Positions 1 to 8,537 of a stretch of 40,558 nucleotides of DNA are shown here, one piece after another; positions within the stretch are counted from its first letter, which is position 1; each line of letters opens with the position of its first letter. Below the pieces are notes generated by a model. That model ran no database searches. It worked only from the letters and a program-made list of their open reading frames with translations, and was not told the origin of the DNA. Made by a program: the position numbers and the translations under genes. Source of the stretch: JAADHY01 sp964428935 (lineage in GTDB: Bacteria > Planctomycetota > Planctomycetia > Planctomycetales > Planctomycetaceae); NCBI GenBank assembly GCA_964428935.1, contig CAYSAG010000006.1:1-40558 (forward strand). Direction: 5' to 3'.

Positions 1-2246
1 ACAATCTTGACCGAAATTTTTCTCTCCTCGCCCGGTTTCAAGTCGCCCAGCTTCCACACCAGCCGGTTGCCGTCCAGGACCGCTTGAGGAATGGTTCCCA
101 CCAGCTCGACGTTCTTGGGCACCTCGTCTTCGACCAACACCTGCTTGGCCACACTGTCGCCGTGGTTCTTAATGACAATGGTGTAGACCATGGGTTTGCC
201 GAGCAGCGCGTTGGGCGGAGCAATTTTTTGAATGGTCAAGTGAGGACGTTGCGAGGCTTCGGCGGTCGAAACGGCCGGCCCTGTCGGAGCCGCACCGCTG
301 GCTGAGCTTTCGCCGGGTGGGACGTTCGGACCGCCTCGCCGACCACCCGCCTCCCCCGGACGCAGACCGGACGCGTCGGCTTTCGACTGCGGTGTGGGCA
401 GAAGCGGCAAGGGTTTGGCCGGCTGGAGGCCGCTGGGCCGTCGACCGGTCGACGAGCCGGAGGAACTTTGTCCCTTCGTGTCCGTCGTCGGACCGGGTTG
501 AGCGGTCGTTGAGCCCGACCCCGCCGTCGGGCCAGCGGTTTCTTGCCCCGCGCCCGACGGCCCGCCGGGTAGTCCCAGCGGAACCGGCTGTCCCAGCGAA
601 GCGGGCGGCGTGCCGAACGGGTCGTCGCCGAGCTGCGGCTTGGAGGCTTGCGTCAGCAGCACGTCGGAGCCTTGAGTCGTGTCCGTCCCTTTCGCGCGGG
701 CGGCCGCGCGGTCGGGCGAGCGCCTGTCGTCTGTCTGCACGAACAGCCCGGCCAGCTCCGTCGACGGCTCCGCGTCTTCCTCGGACGGGCTCGCCGTCTC
801 CGTCGCCGCAGCCAGCTCGACGGCCGACGCGTCGGGTCGCTGCGTCTTTGCCAGCTCGGTCTTCGCCAGCGGCTCGGTCAGCTGGCTGCCGTTCCGCTCG
901 TCCCGGTTGCCGCTCCGTCCGTCCTGCTTCTTGCCCGGCCCGGCGTCGGTCGGCGGTTCCGTCGGCGCGAACGGGTCGTCCGCGACGACGACGGGAAACG
1001 GGCTCGGTGAGGCCTGGCCGGTCGGCGGCGGGGTGTTCGTCGACTTTGAGCTCGACGCGGTTTCCGTCGGACCCGCGTCCGGCAAGTCCAGCGGCAGCGG
1101 CTTCGGGCCACCCGAAGGGCTCTTGGCCAGCGACTGGTTGGGCTCGGAACGCGTGCCCGGCTGCTCTGCCTGAGTGCCCTCGTCCGACACGCTCGCGTCC
1201 GAGAACGGGTGCGAGGCAACAGCTGGCGACTTCGCGGTCGAGAGTCCAACACCGCCGCCGGCCGCTTCGTCTGGCTCGTCAGCGGCGTCCGTGGTTGTCT
1301 GCGCGACGGACTGCTGCGGACTCGGCGCCGACTCGCTCGCCGCTTGCCCCTTAGACGTCTCGTCGGCCGCCTCTTCCAGTGCGAACGGGTCGGCCGTCGG
1401 GGGCAACTCGGCCGCAGGTGCCGGCGGCAGAGCCGAGTCGACTTCCACCGAAGGCCGTTTGGCCGAGCTCGCGACGTTCGTCACCGGACCGAGCGGTGGT
1501 CGGCGAAACGCTTCGGGCAGGCCACTGGCCGAGGCTTGCGGTGCGGCGTTGTCGCTGGCTCCCTGCCGCGACGCGCCGTCGGCATTCGAAGCCGGCTCGG
1601 CTTGACGACGGAAGGCTTGAGCGACTGCTTTTTCCGAGCTCGCGTCCGCTGGGGCCGAGCGGTCGGCAACGGTCGGTCGGCTGGAGTCGGCGCCAGGCTG
1701 CTCCACCGGCGTGGAGGAACCGACCCCCGCTGCGGACACTGTGCCGCCGCCCAGCGGCGGCTCGCTCACGCCGGGCTCGGGCACCGGCGGCTGCTCCGTC
1801 AACAGCGGTGTCAGCGGAGGCGGTCCGGACGTGGACGGTTCCGACGCACCGGACGCGCCGACCTCCACGGCCTTCGGCACCGAGTGGCCAGCGGCCGACG
1901 CGACGTTTTGGCCGTGCGCTGGACGGGGCCCGACCTCCGGCGACAGAGCCTCGGGCGCTGCCGGCAGCGCTGCCGTCGCTGACGGTGGCCCTTGCGGAGC
2001 GTCAGGGAGCGGCTCGGTTTGCCCCTCCACGACGTCCAGCGGCGGCGCGTCGCTCAGGCCGGGCAACTGGCCGGGGTCGCCCAGCGAGCTGTCGAGCGAC
2101 TCCGGTGTCGCGGTGGCGGTGGCGTGGTGCTCGTCGCCCTTGTCAGCAACGTGCCGGGAAATGTTTCGCTGAACCTGAACGACAATGGCCACGCCCAGCG
2201 CGGCCACTCCCGTCAAAGCCGCCAGTTTCCAGAACGAGCTTTGCAT
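1..2246 (-). CDS. DUF11-domain exported/surface protein, 3' end cut by window edge
   Basis: The frame stays open from ATG at 2246 to the left edge, so about 748 codons are visible and the C-terminus is missing. A GGAAGGA ribosome-binding site precedes the ATG. Residues about 7-25 form a hydrophobic segment, either a membrane anchor or an uncleaved signal. Residues about 30-665 are almost entirely Pro/Ala/Ser/Gly/Thr/Glu and must be largely disordered. From about residue 668 an Ig-like DUF11 domain begins (LTIQKIAPPNALLGKPMVYT, then NHGDSVAKQVLVEDEVP), usually found in tandem in large surface proteins, so more copies probably lie beyond the edge. Three Asp-Pro-Phe motifs stand in the linker at residues 286, 424 and 542. 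By family knowledge DUF11 proteins are extracytoplasmic structural or adhesive proteins. The exact role here is unknown. Confidence 0.85.
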   Translation of the reverse strand, partial: MQSSFWKLAALTGVAALGVAIVVQVQRNISRHVADKGDEHHATATATPESLDSSLGDPGQLPGLSDAPPLDVVEGQTEPLPDAPQGPPSATAALPAAPEALSPEVGPRPAHGQNVASAAGHSVPKAVEVGASGASEPSTSGPPPLTPLLTEQPPVPEPGVSEPPLGGGTVSAAGVGSSTPVEQPGADSSRPTVADRSAPADASSEKAVAQAFRRQAEPASNADGASRQGASDNAAPQASASGLPEAFRRPPLGPVTNVASSAKRPSVEVDSALPPAPAAELPPTADPFALEEAADETSKGQAASESAPSPQQSVAQTTTDAADEPDEAAGGGVGLSTAKSPAVASHPFSDASVSDEGTQAEQPGTRSEPNQSLAKSPSGGPKPLPLDLPDAGPTETASSSKSTNTPPPTGQASPSPFPVVVADDPFAPTEPPTDAGPGKKQDGRSGNRDERNGSQLTEPLAKTELAKTQRPDASAVELAAATETASPSEEDAEPSTELAGLFVQTDDRRSPDRAAARAKGTDTTQGSDVLLTQASKPQLGDDPFGTPPASLGQPVPLGLPGGPSGAGQETAGPTAGSGSTTAQPGPTTDTKGQSSSGSSTGRRPSGLQPAKPLPLLPTPQSKADASGLRPGEAGGRRGGPNVPPGESSASGAAPTGPAVSTAEASQRPHLTIQKIAPPNALLGKPMVYTIVIKNHGDSVAKQVLVEDEVPKNVELVGTIPQAVLDGNRLVWKLGDLKPGEERKISVKI

Positions 2247-2415
2247 GAGGAGTCCTTCCCGAAAGGAACACTCCGTCGGTCCCGAACCGGCGTCAAAGCC
2301 TTCGGTTTGTCGCGTCCGGGCGAAAGGGGCGGAAGTCGGGTGAATCGGACGTAACTTCGCCGCACGACTGCGTTTTCATAGCAAATCGACAAACGAAGGA
2401 AAAGACGAGTCTGTG

Positions 2416-2610
2416 TCAACGGCTGAGCTTCATTCGGACGACTCGCCGCAGCTCGTCGGGGGCCTCCTCCGGCGGCCGGCCGACCAACACCGTTGGCACC
2501 CAGACCGGTCTGTTCGGCTTCTTCTCCGGCAACCGGTCGAGAACGGGTAGTGAGACGCCGCTGGAGCGAGCACCGCAAACCTCGTGCCGGTCGCCCAGAG
2601 CCAACCACAC
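2416..2610 (-). CDS. Doubtful small protein, possibly the tail of a decayed gene
   Basis: A reverse-strand frame from GTG at 2610 gives 64 residues with native-looking codon use (LPEKKPNRPVWVPTVLVG, then RPPEEAPDELRRVVRMKLSR). A weak GGCGGAG lies just upstream of the GTG. Directly upstream, a different frame (ending with a stop at 2627) also reads like protein (DHDAEPDDRADGPWLSRRSV). One explanation is a single longer gene broken by a frameshift near 2627. No family is recognised. It may equally be a chance frame in GC-rich DNA. Confidence 0.25.
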   Translation of the reverse strand: MWLALGDRHEVCGARSSGVSLPVLDRLPEKKPNRPVWVPTVLVGRPPEEAPDELRRVVRMKLSR

Positions 2611-2876
2611 CCGCTCCGCCGGCGAGCTAGAACCTCGCAGCGAGGCGTTGCAGCACCGAGCGTCTCGACAGCCACGGCCCGTCGGCCCGGTCGTCCGGCT
2701 CGGCGTCGTGGTCCTTTCCGAGCGACTCAGAAAAAAAGTTGCGGCAACCAACCGCGCATTGTACCGTGAACGGTGCTGCGTGGCAGGAAAGCCTGCCGCT
2801 TGGAACGTCCGGGCGTGTGAAAGCGAGCGCGGTTGGCGGCTCGCAGCGGACTGCCGCCAACCCGCTTCGAGCTTGC

Positions 2877-2904
2877 TGGACAAGCTGCGGGAAGCGGCCA
2901 TAAT
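2877..2904 (+). promoter_or_regulatory. Candidate sigma-70-like promoter for the phosphatase gene
   Basis: TGGACA (2877-2882) and CATAAT (2899-2904) are separated by 16 bases. Each matches five of six consensus positions, in otherwise GC-rich DNA. The start of transcription would be near 2911, leaving a leader of about 175 bases before the ATG at 3086. This is prediction by eye only. Confidence 0.3.
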
Positions 2905-3085
2905 TAAGGCTTCGTAAGGCTGCCCTGTCGCACCGAGCGGACGTTGTGCGCACCAGCCGGTCGGCGTTTCGAGGTCGCTGCGTCGGCCGGCAAACGCAAG
3001 CCGCGGCAACGGAGTCGAGTCGGCGAGCTCTTCGGGAGAACAACTTGTCTGGGCAGCCGGGTCTTCTGAAGAAGGGTTTTGTTCG

Positions 3086-4279
3086 ATGCGAATTCTGGTC
3101 GGTTGGGACAACGAAGCCGAAGCGGAACTGATTCAGCTTTACTTGAGCGTCGACGAGAACGAAGTCACCGTCACGACCGCCAAAACGAAGTTTCTCGAAC
3201 AGGCTCTGTCGGACAAAGAGTTCGACATCATTCTGATGGTGACGAACATGCCGGACGCCGACGGAGCCTACGAAGTGTTTCAGAAGCTGAAGCAGTTTCG
3301 TCCGGACGTGCCCGTCGTTGGGGCGTGCCACCCGCAAGACATGTACAAAATCGTTCGCTTCATGACCGCCGGCATGCGGTCTTACATTCTGCGCGACCCG
3401 GGTGGCGACTTCATGTTCATGCTCAACGCCACGCTGGAAAGCACGCTGAAAGCGGTTCGAGACGAGCAGCAACAGAAGCTGGCCGAGCGGCTGCGGGAAG
3501 AAATCGAGTCGGTCCGAAAGCTGCAGCAGTCGGTCATTCCCGAGCACATTGAGCCGCCCGACGGCTACGACATTTGCGCTCGCTACGAACCATCCCAGAT
3601 CAAGGTCATTGGCGGACGCCCGGTGACCATGGCCGGAGGCGACTACTACGACGTCTTCAACCTCGACGACAAGAACATGGTGCTACTGGTCGGCGACGCC
3701 TCCGGTCACGGCATGAAAGCCGCCATGTCCATCATGACCATGCACACGCTGGTGCGAATGATTCGCGCCGAGCAGTACAAGGACACGGCCGCGTTCGTGG
3801 CCGAAGTCAACAACCAGCTTTGCAAGCAAAGCATTGTGAACGAAGAGGGCGGGTTCATTACTCTGCTGTACGTCATTCTGCGGTTGGACCGACACGAAAT
3901 TCAGTGGACGTCGGCCGGACACCCCGTCCCGCTCTTGCAAGACCTGACCACGGGCGACGTGCACGCCATTGGACCGGAAGACGCGGGCGGCCTTCCGCTG
4001 GGAATCATGCCCGACGTCGACTACGAGAGCTACACGACCGAAATCCCGGAACACAGCCGGCTGGTGCTGTACACAGACGGGCTGGAGGAGGCGTTTCCCG
4101 AGGGGGCGCCGGGCGAGCACCACCAGTTCGGTAAAGAAGGCGTCATTCGAACGTTGAAGGAAACGTACAAGAAGTCGGCGCGAGAAGCGCTGCAAGCCTT
4201 GCTGGACGCCTCGACGGCCTTCACCCAAGGGGCCGGCCGACACGACGACACGTCGCTGGTCATTCTGGACCGGCTGTAG
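3086..4279 (+). CDS. SpoIIE/RsbU-type PP2C phosphatase with degenerate N-terminal receiver
   Basis: The 397-residue protein has a receiver-like domain (about 1-120), a coiled linker (about 122-150) and a SpoIIE-family PP2C domain (about 160-397). The phosphatase metal-binding motifs are intact: GGD at 184-186, GDASGHGM from 203, DG at 331-332 and HDD at 386-388. In the receiver, the stretch IILMVTNMP aligns with the usual LLDxNMP, which places Val52 where the phosphorylated Asp should be. The N-terminal acidic pair is also replaced (ILVGWDN). By family knowledge such proteins dephosphorylate Ser/Thr on anti-anti-sigma (STAS) proteins in partner-switching control of sigma factors. No STAS or anti-sigma kinase gene is visible nearby. 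AAGAAGGG upstream serves as ribosome-binding site. The gene converges on an FHA gene. The phosphatase call is firm. The input signal is unknown and is unlikely to be classical Asp phosphorylation. Confidence 0.93.
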   Translation: MRILVGWDNEAEAELIQLYLSVDENEVTVTTAKTKFLEQALSDKEFDIILMVTNMPDADGAYEVFQKLKQFRPDVPVVGACHPQDMYKIVRFMTAGMRSYILRDPGGDFMFMLNATLESTLKAVRDEQQQKLAERLREEIESVRKLQQSVIPEHIEPPDGYDICARYEPSQIKVIGGRPVTMAGGDYYDVFNLDDKNMVLLVGDASGHGMKAAMSIMTMHTLVRMIRAEQYKDTAAFVAEVNNQLCKQSIVNEEGGFITLLYVILRLDRHEIQWTSAGHPVPLLQDLTTGDVHAIGPEDAGGLPLGIMPDVDYESYTTEIPEHSRLVLYTDGLEEAFPEGAPGEHHQFGKEGVIRTLKETYKKSAREALQALLDASTAFTQGAGRHDDTSLVILDRL

Positions 4280-4627
4280 GTGGCGACGACTCGACCGATC
4301 GGCTCGCGGCCGTCCGGTCACAAAGACCGCGAACAGAGGGGCCGGGCGGAGCACGGGCGCAAAAACACGGGCACCAGCCGTGTCTACGACGCGGGGAATA
4401 CGGAGACGCTCGCGCGTGGCCTCGGAGCCCCGCTCTTCGCGAGAAAAAGGCGGGCAAGCAAGTGAGCCGCCGCGCAGCGCCGGTCAAGTCTTTGTGTCGG
4501 GAGTCCGCCGTGGACTTTGCGTCGCGCCGGCCCGCTCGGACGCGAAGCCCGAGCCCCGGCGCCCCGCGTGCGTCCGCTGAAACCCAGCCGGCTTCCCGCG
4601 AGCAAGCCCGCGCCGTCCGCCCCTGTT
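4280..4627. other. Convergent intergenic region
   Basis: These 348 bases lie between the convergent phosphatase and FHA stop codons. The region is GC-rich with scattered short inverted repeats but has no clear hairpin with a T-tract. It contains one of the few GATC sites of the native DNA (near 4296). No gene is supported. Confidence 0.55.
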
Positions 4628-5188
4628 TCAGTCCTGGTTGTCCGTCTCGCCCAGGAATTCGCGCAGGTACCGGCCGGCCGACAGCTGCCGGCTGCCCACG
4701 ACCCGCTCGTCTTCCAGCTGCGACTCGTCCAATTGCCCTTCCGCTCCTTCCCCTTCGCCACCGTTGCACTCGACGGCCGGCAGGCCAATGACGGTGGTGT
4801 CGGAATCGAGGTCGAAGGCGTCGGGAGCTTCTTCCATGAGCCAGTGGTAGTGTTCTTTCCGCAGCGGTTGCGGCAGAGCGTCCTCAGGCTCGGGCGTAAT
4901 GATGAACTGAAAACGGAGCGGGCCCACGCGCAGCTCGTCGCCGTCCTTCACCCGCACCGTACCTTTGATTGGCTGTCCGTTGATGTAGGTCTTGTTGCTG
5001 CTCTTCAGGTCGCGCACCACCACTTCGCCGGCCGCGTTCCGCCCAATGGCACAGTGAAACTTGCTGACCAGCGGACTGTGCGGCCGCAAGTGACAGACCG
5101 AGTCACGTCCAATGATGAACTGGCTCCGCGGAAGCGGAATTTCTCGCCCTTTTGCAGGTCCGACCAGCACCTTCAACTTGGCTTCCAT
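4628..5188 (-). CDS. FHA-domain protein
   Basis: The 186-residue protein starts at ATG 5188 behind a GAGGGAG ribosome-binding site. Residues about 4-97 form a forkhead-associated domain with the conserved GRDS (27-30), SKFH (42-45) and the loop ending in NG (70-71). The FHA fold binds phosphothreonine peptides, so the protein is likely a cytoplasmic adaptor in Ser/Thr kinase signalling. The usual NGT after the conserved serine reads NKT here, a minor variation. Residues 98-186 are acidic and Gly/Glu-rich, with no recognised domain or membrane segment. It converges with the SpoIIE-type phosphatase gene. Both belong to Ser/Thr-phosphorylation signalling, but a functional link is only inferred from position. 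Confidence 0.92.
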   Translation of the reverse strand: MEAKLKVLVGPAKGREIPLPRSQFIIGRDSVCHLRPHSPLVSKFHCAIGRNAAGEVVVRDLKSSNKTYINGQPIKGTVRVKDGDELRVGPLRFQFIITPEPEDALPQPLRKEHYHWLMEEAPDAFDLDSDTTVIGLPAVECNGGEGEGAEGQLDESQLEDERVVGSRQLSAGRYLREFLGETDNQD

Positions 5189-6367
5189 TCAGACGAACTC
5201 CCTCGTTGCAAGCATGACCAGTAATCAAGGCGTCTTCGGCGCCGGCCCGCACAATCGGAAGCAGTAGAAGAAGCAGTACGAACTGTTAGAGCGCCCTCTT
5301 CGGACCGGCCTACTGCCGGCGGTACCTCCAGGTGTCGGTCCTTCCCTGGCTCACATTGCCCGCACGAGTCGAGCGTTGTGGGAGACGGCCGGGCAGGCTG
5401 TCTCAACGGCTCGACGGCCGTCGTGTTCGCGTCGACCAACACAGACAGCCTGACTCGGTTGTGCGAAAACCAATCGAGTCCAGGCCACGACCGGAACGTT
5501 CCGTGATTCTCCGACGAATCAGCAACGCGCCTTAGTTGTTGCGTTGGGTGCCTGACCCTCAAATTCCCTCTCCCGCGAGCGGGAGAGGGTGGCTCGCCGA
5601 CAGGCGAGCCGGGTGAGGGCCGGCCCCCCCTCATCCGCCCTTCGGGCACCTTCTCCCCCCACGGGGGAGAAGGGCCTTTGCGCACCGCTCGCTCCAGCAA
5701 ACAAAAGTGTTCTCTTGCCACCTGCGTGGTACGCCGCCGTTCGCTTCCGCAAACTCAATCCTGCGCCGCTGACACAAAAGCACGCGCTACGACCTTACCG
5801 TGGACCCCTTCAGCCCTCTTCACACGCCCGCTACGCCTCCTTGCACAGCCTAGCACGGGTTTTGACCAGCGGCAAGCGCAGAGGCGCCCACCAAATCTCT
5901 CGGCAAGAGCGTCGTTTGACTATTCCATTCCATCCGCCACGCTCGTTCTCTCAGCCGGAGCAAAAAAGGCGTCCCGGGCACTCGAGCCCAGTGCTCCGCC
6001 GCGACCTCTGGCATTTGGCGACCGAGACGGCTGCCGGACCGGCACAGAGCGGTGTTCAGCGCAAACGTGGGTTTTTCTTGCCGCGCGGCGGTACGCAGTC
6101 GCCGCCCGTGGGCCGCCCATGCCCCACTACTCCCATCTCTGGAAGGCACACTTCGCTGTGGAGAGCTGCCAATGGCCGTGGGGAGCCCGCCTCTTGAAAG
6201 CGACTACGTCGCCATAGAGGAACCGCGTGGATGGACTTCAGTGCAGATGCCAAGCTGAGCCCGTTTCCTTGTCCGCCGTGCGGCGTTATGGTACTGGCAA
6301 CCCACCATCGAAGTTGCCCGATTCCGCTCGTCGATTGGACTCGTCGCGGATCCGTCCCAAGCTCCGC
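5189..6367. other. Long gene-poor intergenic region
   Basis: This 1.18-kb stretch has no convincing gene: the open frames in it are short, run across the hairpin repeat or look unlike proteins. It holds the dispersed repeat at 5566-5673. From about 6340 to the stop codon at 6368-6370 the composition already resembles the foreign-looking gene that follows on the reverse strand, and the first GATC of that island lies near 6349. No tRNA or other structured RNA was recognised. Confidence 0.5.
5566..5673. repeat. Dispersed intergenic hairpin repeat, copy 1
   Basis: Three hairpins follow each other: CCCTCTCCCGC (5566-5576) pairs with 5579-5589, GGCTCGCC (5591-5598) pairs with 5603-5610, and CCTTCTCCCC (from 5649) pairs with GGGGAGAAGG ending near 5672. 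Between the last two lies a motif of the type CCTCATCCGCCCTTCGGGCA. The arrangement matches the GC-rich intergenic palindromic repeats seen in many high-GC bacteria. A second, diverged copy is at 11540-11648. Confidence 0.75.
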
Positions 6368-8296
6368 TTATCGCCGAAACACGACCGGAAAGAAGCCAGC
6401 TACTCCCCGCTTTCTTGGAAGTTCGAGCACTGCTGCGCCAGAGCCACCGCTGTCGGAAGCCGAGACGTTTATCAGCCCGGCAAAACGCGCATACTTGTCG
6501 GCGTCCAGTGCAAGAAACGATAGGTCTTGCCCCGGAGACGGTGGTGCCCATTGCTGCTTAAAGATCCCCGTCGTGCGTGTGACCATGTCGTTCAGCCCGA
6601 TCACCGCATAATCCGGAAGCCCAGTCGTAGTGGATCTTCTGCCAAAGTTCGTCGTCCACTCGGAAAACTCGCGCAGAATCAGTTGCCACTGCCGAAAAAC
6701 GCTCCGCAGAACCCTAGGGCTCCCGCTCCCAGGCCTTGGAACCCAATCAAACTGTAACGCGGGAGGCTTGGCAAGCAATCCAATATTGTCGGGAATGCGA
6801 TCAGTCCCGTACGGATCTGTGATGCCCTTTAGCTCCAACGACACCGACCCCGCAATGGTTCGCCACTCATCGAACCTCCTGTCTACGAATAGTAGCCGCG
6901 GTACACCGTCCCCCCCACTCACGAATCCAGGACCGGAATAAAATCGAGGGCCGACATAGACCTCGATGGCGTTTGTGATCGGGTCAATCAAGTTTGGCAG
7001 CGTGAACAGTAATTGCCGTTGGTTAAAGAATGCGTTCTGAGGCGAGTCATTATCTTCCGTCCACAGCAAAGGCAAGGCGTCGACTACGCCTGGCCGGATT
7101 GGCGGCCAATTCTTATCTGGCCGCTGCTGATAGCCTCGGGGCGATAATGGCCGGTCCGTGTCCGGGTCGTAGCGTGTCGGGATCCCGAATCTGTCCGCCA
7201 TCACGGCGTCAATATGATCCCTCGAATTCGAAGTTGAAAAGCCCGCTTCACGGAGTCGCCGGTCCGGAATGAAAGCTGGCTTGGTGGCGTAAGCCGGATC
7301 TGACGGCGAATACCAGGAGGGCATGTCTGGCGGCGACTGATCCAGAGCGAGCTGCGAGTGTGTGAACAATCCGTCCCCGGGCCCCCAAACGTCCGTAAAC
7401 TTCTTGAATTGTCCGTTATATCGGATCGCGTGCCGCTGCCCGCCGGGATTGCTCGGATCGTATCCGGCTAAAGCACTCCGGATGGCTTTAAATGTCTCCA
7501 CCACTTGGTCCAGCACCTCTGTCTGCGCCCGGTCCATGAAATAGGGTTTCCGGTTGCGATCGACCAGCACTTTTGACAGCGCAGCGTTTTGCAGGTTGAT
7601 CGTGGTCCCGCCCGCAGTCCCGCTGCTGGGCAACGGGGCACCGTTGCGATCCAAGTAAATCGTAACACCAGAGCTGGAAACCACTACCCTTTCGACCCTA
7701 CGAATGATGGCTATTCTTTCAAACGTTCTTCCAGGCTGCCCTTGGCTTGCCCCTGTCGTGGGCGCGCCAGAAAGGTCGACAGCTATCCAATCACCGGGCC
7801 GAAGTTGAGACGCCCAAAGGCTCACGGCGGTCCCCGACGGCTGTAACGTGTACCCACCGCCACCCACGGTCACGCCCCCGACGACCGCGGACTGCCCTAA
7901 CCGCGTGTTCGACGGCTCCAGCATTGCCGCCGGCTGCTCTGCGGCGATGTTCCCGAAGACGCTCAAGAACGCCCTATCCTCGCCGGCCAGTATTCGCTCT
8001 CGATTAGCCTCCAGGTAAGCGATTGCCAGGTCGACCTGCTGCTGTGCAATTCGGTGGCTGATCAGAATGTCTTTTGCAGCTCGTGGCAGCGGTCGGCTCC
8101 CGGCGGATGGATCTAGTACCGTGTCAAACAGGATGGGGTTCGTATACGCTTGTGGGTTGAGCAGCCGCGGATCGTCGGGGAACCGGGACTGGTCATCCGG
8201 TGCGAGCACGTAGTTTTGCGCAGCCGCCGTCCTCACAATTCCAGCTGCCAAACCAACTACCGCGAACCAAAGCAAACGATTTCGCTGACCGACCAT
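6368..8296 (-). CDS. Secreted protein of unknown function in compositionally foreign DNA
   Basis: The 642-residue protein starts at ATG 8296 behind AAAAGGTAA. Residues 1-26 are a typical signal peptide: a basic start, the hydrophobic core LLWFAVVGLAAGIV and cleavage after TAAA before QN. The remainder is Asp/Pro/Arg-rich with many aromatic residues. It has a segment near residues 165-235 that could be a beta-rich module (RPGDWIAVDLSGAP, VTIYLDRNGAPLP), and shows no recognised domain, membrane anchor or repeat. Codon use differs sharply from the neighbours: GAT, ATA, ATC and AGA codons are common, GC is lower, and about 19 GATC sites lie in 6349-8173. It has no operon partners: queA, transcribed the same way upstream, ends 241 bases away. 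I infer recent acquisition. The function is unknown. Confidence 0.8.
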   Translation of the reverse strand: MVGQRNRLLWFAVVGLAAGIVRTAAAQNYVLAPDDQSRFPDDPRLLNPQAYTNPILFDTVLDPSAGSRPLPRAAKDILISHRIAQQQVDLAIAYLEANRERILAGEDRAFLSVFGNIAAEQPAAMLEPSNTRLGQSAVVGGVTVGGGGYTLQPSGTAVSLWASQLRPGDWIAVDLSGAPTTGASQGQPGRTFERIAIIRRVERVVVSSSGVTIYLDRNGAPLPSSGTAGGTTINLQNAALSKVLVDRNRKPYFMDRAQTEVLDQVVETFKAIRSALAGYDPSNPGGQRHAIRYNGQFKKFTDVWGPGDGLFTHSQLALDQSPPDMPSWYSPSDPAYATKPAFIPDRRLREAGFSTSNSRDHIDAVMADRFGIPTRYDPDTDRPLSPRGYQQRPDKNWPPIRPGVVDALPLLWTEDNDSPQNAFFNQRQLLFTLPNLIDPITNAIEVYVGPRFYSGPGFVSGGDGVPRLLFVDRRFDEWRTIAGSVSLELKGITDPYGTDRIPDNIGLLAKPPALQFDWVPRPGSGSPRVLRSVFRQWQLILREFSEWTTNFGRRSTTTGLPDYAVIGLNDMVTRTTGIFKQQWAPPSPGQDLSFLALDADKYARFAGLINVSASDSGGSGAAVLELPRKRGVAGFFPVVFRR

Positions 8297-8537
8297 TGGC
8301 CGTTACCTTTTCCCTATGCCTCTCTGCCAAACCTCAACCCAGTTACGGTCCGCCGGCATCGGGAACCGCCGACCGCCTCTGCCGTCGGAAGCCGAGTGCG
8401 CAAACACCCCTACGAGGCCATTGTCCGGGCTGGCAGAACCGCTGTCAACAAGATTCCGCCCAGTTCTGCCACGTTCTCCAAACTGCGCAGCCCAAGCGTC
8501 TGACCGTGTCGAAACGGTCGAAATTCGGCACGCCGGG

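Larger units (their letters stand above)
2247..3085. other. Divergent intergenic region
   Basis: This 839-base gap separates the divergent DUF11 and phosphatase genes. It should hold promoters for both. A candidate forward promoter and a doubtful small reverse-strand gene are listed separately. I see no RNA gene, and no perfect repeat stands out. Confidence 0.6.

Noticed and set aside
2627..2670. Twin-arginine-like motif SRRSVLQRLAA in a reverse frame
   Set aside because: A stop follows within a few residues and no hydrophobic segment comes after it, so it is not a usable export signal.
5589..6217. Open frames of 180-200 codons on the forward strand in the gene-poor region
   Set aside because: They begin in or near the hairpin repeat, overlap each other, and have no protein-like motif or ribosome-binding site.
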